NCBI RefSeq assembly: GCF_038002825.1
Contig: NZ_JBBODF010000001.1
Span: forward strand, 6,634,001 to 6,698,000
DNA length: 64,000 nt
Direction of reading: 5' to 3'
Source of the DNA: Paenibacillus sp. FSL H8-0048
Lineage (GTDB): Bacteria > Bacillota > Bacilli > Paenibacillales > Paenibacillaceae
In this document: in pieces, positions 60,021 to 64,000 of the stretch
How positions within the stretch are numbered: position 1 is the stretch's first letter
Layout: each line of letters opens with the position of its first letter
Position numbers and translations under genes: made by a program
Notes under the pieces: model-generated
Databases searched by the model: none
Told to the model about the DNA's origin: nothing
The model's input: the letters and a program-made list of their open reading frames with translations, nothing else

Positions 60021-62141
60021 ATGAATGTGTCATGGTTACGTTCCCGCTCTGCCTTGTGGACGAGGACTGTGTTATCGGCTGCACTGGTTCTGACACTGAC
60101 GGCCCCGGCTGTCCATGCCGCCGCTGTTCCCCCTGCTTCTTCGGCCGCTCCGGCCGCTGCCGCTGTAACGGGCAAGCCGCTGACTACTGAGAATGTGGAT
60201 GCCTTCCTTAAGCCGTTCTTCGGCTCGAAGGATGTGCAGGCACAGCTTGCCGGTGCCGTTGTTGTAGTCGTTAAGGACGGCAAGGCCGTAGTGAAGGAAG
60301 GCTTCGGATACGCAGATAAGGCTGCCAAAACCAAGGTAGACCCTGACAAGACCGTCTTCCGTATGGCCTCTGTCTCCAAAACCTTCACCGCCACTGCTGC
60401 CATGCAGCTCGTGGAGCAGGGCAAGCTCGATTTGAAGGCGGATTTTCAAACCTATACCGGCAAGATGGCCTTCGACAATCCCTTCGGAGTTCCGGTAACG
60501 GTTGCGGATCTGCTGACTCACACCACCGGCTTCCGTATTCAGGACCCGCTGCCGGAGGATATCAACCAGGATTTCACCACCAAGGTGTCGATTGAGGATT
60601 ATGTGGTGAAGCATATGCCGCCGGTGGTGCGTGAGCCGGGCACTTCTTACATGTATGACAACTTCGCTTCGATGCTGCTTGGTCTGGTGGTAGAGAAGGC
60701 CAGCGGCATGCCGTATGAGGATTACATGCAGCAGCATGTCTTCGCCCCGCTGAAGATGGATTCAAGCGGCTTCCTGCTGGAAGGTAAGCTGAAGGACAAT
60801 CTTGCTACTGCTTATGATGCCACGGGCAAAGAGGTCGATCTGTACAATGTGACGCCAACCGTGATGCCTCAAGGCGGCATGCTGTCTACTGGCGATGATG
60901 TTGCCAAGTTCATGACGGCATTTCTGAACGGAGGAGCGGTTGACAATAACCGCATTCTTAAGGCTGACACCGTACAATCGATGGAGGAATACCGTTCTTC
61001 CATTCATCCTATGCTACCGAATACCACCTACGGCTTTGAAGCGCCTTTACAGCTTCCGGGAGCCGGCAGCAGTTCCAAGATTATCACCAAGGCTGGCGAT
61101 TTAATTGGCTTCAGCACTTATATGTTCCTGATCCCCGAGCAGAACACCGGGGTATTCATTGCCTATAATCAGCAGAGTACACTGCGGGAGCTGTTTTATC
61201 CGGCTTTTATTCAGAGCTTCTTCCCGCAATATGCCGCACCGGTGAAGCTGGATGCCTACAAGCCGAAGAGCACTGAAGCGCTGAAGGCCTTCACTGGCTA
61301 CTATGCGGATCTCCGTATGAAGAGTCTGGTGTCTACAGTCTCTGTGCAGAATGGTGCGCTAATGATTAACGATGGTTTTCTGGGTTCCCGCAAGCTGATT
61401 CAGGTAGACGATAATTTGTTCACGGATGAGCTGACCGGCAAATTTACGGGCTTCACCATTAAGGATGACGGAGGCAGCGCTTATCTCAAGGAGCCTTACC
61501 TCAATCCGTTCAGCTACGGGCAAAAGGGGCCGGACGGCGTCGGTTATGCCGATGTTCCGGCGAGCCATCCTTATGCCGCTCCGGTTCAGATGCTCCAGTC
61601 GCTGGGTTATCTGCCGAATGATGCTACGCTGAGCTTCCAGCCTGAGGCGGGCATTACGCGCGCCCAGTATGTGCGGCTGATGATGGAGAGCAGCGGACTC
61701 AAGGGAAGTTCGACTGAGAAGCTGGCCTTCCCGGATCTGCAGGGCCATCCCGATGCCGCTTTCATTCAGCAGGCTGTTGAGCTGGGCATGATTGAAGGAA
61801 CGGCCAGCGGAGAATTCCAGCCGGACCGGGTGATCTCCCGCCAGGAGGCTGCGGTCTTGATATGGAGAGCATATAATAAGCAATACCCGGATAAGCTGTT
61901 CGAGAAGGTGAAGCTGTCCGGCACTACAGACAAATGGGCCGTTCCGGCCGTGAAGATGGCTGTCGCCCTGGGCCTGTACGGACCGGACTTCAAGCCGGAT
62001 GCCAAGGGCGCTGTGGACTATAAGTCCAGAGAAGCGCTGAGCAAAAAGGAGAACGCCGCCATTCTGTACGCCCTGTTCACCAAGCCGATCGACCAGATCG
62101 TATCCAAGCTGTCGCAGCAGGCTGGGGACGGGGGGAAGTAA
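60021..62141 (+). CDS. Surface serine hydrolase (beta-lactamase/DD-peptidase fold) with SLH-like repeats
   Basis: 706 residues. The signal peptide ends near VHAAAVPP. The class C beta-lactamase-type domain (about 50-400) has the S-x-x-K motif as Ser117-Val-Ser-Lys120, the Tyr-x-Asn-like YDN in SYMYDNFASM, and LLTHTTG. A linker domain follows (about 410-500). Three repeats resembling S-layer-homology domains complete it (GYADVPASHPYAAPVQML, AFPDLQGHPDAAFIQQAV, KWAVPAVKMAVALGL). It would act on the cell surface on peptidoglycan-like peptides or esters; the substrate is unknown. GGAG lies about 10 bp before the ATG. A terminator follows at 62196. Confidence 0.87.
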   Translation: MNVSWLRSRSALWTRTVLSAALVLTLTAPAVHAAAVPPASSAAPAAAAVTGKPLTTENVDAFLKPFFGSKDVQAQLAGAVVVVVKDGKAVVKEGFGYADKAAKTKVDPDKTVFRMASVSKTFTATAAMQLVEQGKLDLKADFQTYTGKMAFDNPFGVPVTVADLLTHTTGFRIQDPLPEDINQDFTTKVSIEDYVVKHMPPVVREPGTSYMYDNFASMLLGLVVEKASGMPYEDYMQQHVFAPLKMDSSGFLLEGKLKDNLATAYDATGKEVDLYNVTPTVMPQGGMLSTGDDVAKFMTAFLNGGAVDNNRILKADTVQSMEEYRSSIHPMLPNTTYGFEAPLQLPGAGSSSKIITKAGDLIGFSTYMFLIPEQNTGVFIAYNQQSTLRELFYPAFIQSFFPQYAAPVKLDAYKPKSTEALKAFTGYYADLRMKSLVSTVSVQNGALMINDGFLGSRKLIQVDDNLFTDELTGKFTGFTIKDDGGSAYLKEPYLNPFSYGQKGPDGVGYADVPASHPYAAPVQMLQSLGYLPNDATLSFQPEAGITRAQYVRLMMESSGLKGSSTEKLAFPDLQGHPDAAFIQQAVELGMIEGTASGEFQPDRVISRQEAAVLIWRAYNKQYPDKLFEKVKLSGTTDKWAVPAVKMAVALGLYGPDFKPDAKGAVDYKSREALSKKENAAILYALFTKPIDQIVSKLSQQAGDGGK

Positions 62142-62195
62142 CGTATTAATGGGTTGGAAGCTGTCCCGAGGGGCAGCCTTCTGGATAATGAATGA

Positions 62196-62220
62196 CAGGA
62201 CCGGCCTTGGGCCGGTCCTG
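62196..62220 (+). terminator. Terminator after the serine hydrolase gene
   Basis: CAGGACCGGCC, TTG, GGCCGGTCCTG: a perfect 11-bp stem followed by TTTCATTT. Confidence 0.85.
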
Positions 62221-62270
62221 TTTCATTTCTGGCGCTTCGGAATGTTGCGGGAAGCGGGCGTAGAGCGGAG

Positions 62271-62346
62271 ATGAGGTGCATAAGTACACTTGAATTTCGT
62301 AATAGTCGGCTAGATGAGCGAATGAGGTGCATTAATACACTTGAAT
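62271..62346 (+). repeat. Two-copy 51-bp-period repeat (family D)
   Basis: ATGAGGTGCATAAGTACACTTGAAT-type cores begin at 62271 and 62322, exactly 51 bp apart, and differ at two positions. The centre GTGCATTAATACAC is a near-palindrome. The spacers are not similar beyond a short GAGCG. Confidence 0.8.
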
Positions 62347-62359
62347 CCACCGGCACAGC

Positions 62360-63423
62360 TTACATATGTGCGGACTTAGCGCCCAGGCCCTCCAGCCATG
62401 CGGCCAGTTCTGTGGCTTGGCAGCGTCTCGCGGCGTCCAGGGGAGTGAGGCCGTCCCATGGGGAGGGCCAGCTTAGCTCGGCTCCCCGGCCGAGCAGATA
62501 TTCGGCGGCGGTGCGCTGTCCGCCGTGGCAGGCGCACCAGAATGCGACGTTTACCTCGTCCGGTGCTGCTGAAGCAGAGCTTGCGCCCCAAGGATAGCGG
62601 CGCGGGAGCGGATGTCCGGCGAAGTGGGCCTCCAGCGCATCAAGCAGACCAAGCGCCGCCGCGTGCCATAGTGCAGGCTGCGCACCGCGCTCCACCAGCC
62701 GCTGCGCCGCCCGCCACTGCGCGAAGGCCACAGCATCGTCCAGCGGGGTGCCGCCGGCGATGACCGCACCTGGGGCCTCGATGTCGGCACCGGCATCGAG
62801 CAGCAGGTCCAGCACCTCGGTGTCATCGCTGCTTGCTGCCCAGTGCAGCGGCGTCTCGCGGTGCCCCCGCTGAACTGCGCATTCACCTCCGCGCCTGCCT
62901 CAATCAGCACGCCAACGACCGCTGCATTATTGGGATAATGCCCCGGCCAGTCCGTGGCGATGTGCAGCAGCGTGCGCGACATCCCGCGATCAGTGCTGCC
63001 AGGGTTCACGCTTTTTGCTCCAGATTCTTCGCTTTCAGTGCCGCCGCCTGTGTTCTTACCGTTTGCGCTTGCCCCAGCGTCGCCGCCACTGTTAGCATTG
63101 CCAGTGTCCCTGCTGCCAGTCTCGGTGTAACTAACGCCCCCGCCATCATCAGGATTACCAGTGCCTTCGCTACTAGCCCCAGTGTTACTAACGCCCACAC
63201 CGACAGTCTCTGTATTCCCGGCATCGCCAGTCTCCCCGCCGCCAGTCCCTTCGTTACTTGCCCGTCCCTCTTCAGTCCCAACAATCCGGGCTGTAGCCAG
63301 CCCCGGGTTTCCAGCCAGTAATTCTGTCAATCCCGGTACATCGCCGGTACGAATCGCCTGTACCACAGACTTCGCCAGCGGATCATCATATGTCATCCAT
63401 GTCTGAGAACGCTCCGTGTTCAT
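62360..63423 (-). pseudogene. Ankyrin-repeat protein gene, frameshifted, with Gly/Asn/Thr-rich insertion
   Basis: Two overlapping frames make one protein. The first (start 63423, GGAGG upstream) gives MTYDDPLAKSVVQAIRTG..., then a low-complexity segment (about residues 50-148, for example NTETVGVGVSNTGASSEG), then the ankyrin motif RTLLHIATDWPGHYPNN and AGAEVNAQFSGG. There it leaves frame. The other frame resumes immediately with HRETPLHWAASSDDTEVLDL and runs to 62360 with typical ankyrin repeats. The shift is at a run of five C on the plus strand (62864-62868); six would restore the frame. This is a lost base in a homopolymer: a true mutation, a switchable tract, or a sequencing error. The low-complexity segment interrupts the first ankyrin repeat and is encoded by repeated DNA. 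Confidence 0.8.
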
Positions 63424-63607
63424 CCGGTAATTCCTCCGTTTTCGGTTCGGCAGTGTCCCATAATCATCCCGGCATCTGCCAGCATCTTTAGATTTCCTTC
63501 ATTATAACAGAATATCAAACGCCTAATGATGGAGGCGACTTCATCCAGAGTGATCAACTCTCCAAGGTATGGTAGAATAATTCCAACGATCCGGGAGGAG
63601 GAGAACC

Positions 63608-64000
63608 ATGCAATTTGAGATTACTCATGATTTCGCAGATGAACGTTTCCGGGAGTTTGTACAGGAGAACTTCTGCGGTGAACGTGAATCGATACTTAAG
63701 AGTGACATAGACACAGTAACCGCATTAAACCTGAGTGGCCTTGGAATCTCAAGTCTGCAAGGAATTGAGCATTTTACGGCCCTTCAGAAGCTGGATTGTT
63801 CCTATAACGGGTTAACCTTACTTGATCTTAGGCAGAACCGGGAACTGGTTAAGCTGAACTGCCGCAGTAACCTGCTGATCGAGCTGAACATGTCGCCTCA
63901 TCAGTTATTGCAAGAGCTGGATTGCAGCCTGAATCTTTTCCGTACCCTGGACCTCAGCCGGAACACCAGGCTGGAGAAGCTGGAGTGTCAGGAGAATATG
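63608..64000 (+). CDS. Leucine-rich-repeat protein, N-terminal part (runs off the window)
   Basis: 131 codons are open from ATG 63608 to the window end; GGAGGAGG lies just upstream. After about 45 residues without repeats (FADERFRE, NFCGERESIL) the sequence enters leucine-rich repeats of about 20-22 residues: LQKLDCSYNGLTLLDLRQNR, LVKLNCRSNLLIELNM, LQELDCSLNLFRTLDLSRN, LEKLECQEN. Each repeat has a cysteine in the LxxLxCxxN position, as in bacterial internalin-like or cysteine-containing leucine-rich-repeat proteins. No signal peptide is seen, so the protein is probably cytoplasmic and a binding scaffold. Function unknown. Confidence 0.8.
   Translation, partial: MQFEITHDFADERFREFVQENFCGERESILKSDIDTVTALNLSGLGISSLQGIEHFTALQKLDCSYNGLTLLDLRQNRELVKLNCRSNLLIELNMSPHQLLQELDCSLNLFRTLDLSRNTRLEKLECQENM

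Overview
The window looks like a chromosome segment of a Paenibacillus-type Gram-positive. The support is: moderately GC-rich low-GC-Firmicute codon use; strong AGGAGG ribosome-binding sites; lipoprotein solute-binding proteins with CUT1 permease pairs next to YesM/YesN-type two-component systems; an S-layer-anchored multimodular GH10 xylanase; and a GH95 enzyme. No rRNA, tRNA, CRISPR array or replication origin was seen. It is essentially a series of plant-carbohydrate uptake and breakdown islands.

Region by region. (1) 1-11222: the end of an MFS transporter, a membrane-anchored AraC-type sensor-regulator, and an importer operon (lipoprotein, two permeases, an unassigned alpha/alpha-toroid-like protein, a GH95 fucosidase/galactosidase). 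(2) 11223-23596: a xylan module. It holds a 1442-residue xylanase (CBM22-CBM22-GH10-CBM9-CBM9-SLH), a divided ABC importer and a YesM/YesN pair. An identical 19-bp box lies upstream of both the xylanase and the importer. (3) 23600-30864: a TetR-autoregulated six-gene operon (TetR, MFS, two esterases, sucrose phosphorylase, MFS sugar porter). (4) 31000-43625: a LacI-governed sucrose-type locus. It holds an ABC importer, two paralogous LacI regulators separated by an IS110-family element, an HSL-type esterase, a PfkB kinase, a sucrose-6F-phosphate-phosphorylase-like GH13_18 enzyme and another esterase. (5) 43781-51689: a second YesM/YesN pair with its importer and a Nif3-like gene. (6) 51738-53929 (minus strand): an FGGY kinase with a small secreted protein. 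(7) 54602-59950: a CoA-transferase / OFA transporter / FabK-like operon followed by an enhancer-binding-type regulator with an altered GAFTGA loop. (8) 60021-64000: a beta-lactamase-fold protein with SLH-like repeats, a frameshifted ankyrin gene and the start of a leucine-rich-repeat protein.

Four ABC sugar importers are present and none has its own ATPase, so all probably share a distant MsmX-type ATPase. Regions 3 and 4 together pair two different sucrose-type phosphorylases with four esterases, two MFS proteins and an ABC importer. My hypothesis is a system for acylated sucrose or related plant sugar esters: uptake, deacylation, then phosphorolysis.

The most unexplained signal is non-coding. 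Several intergenic regions hold short-core repeats spaced at exactly 51 bp although the core sequences differ. They are a perfect 8-bp-arm palindrome in 3 copies (11336) and 11 copies (31029), and unrelated cores at 16151, 37980, 38093 and 62271.
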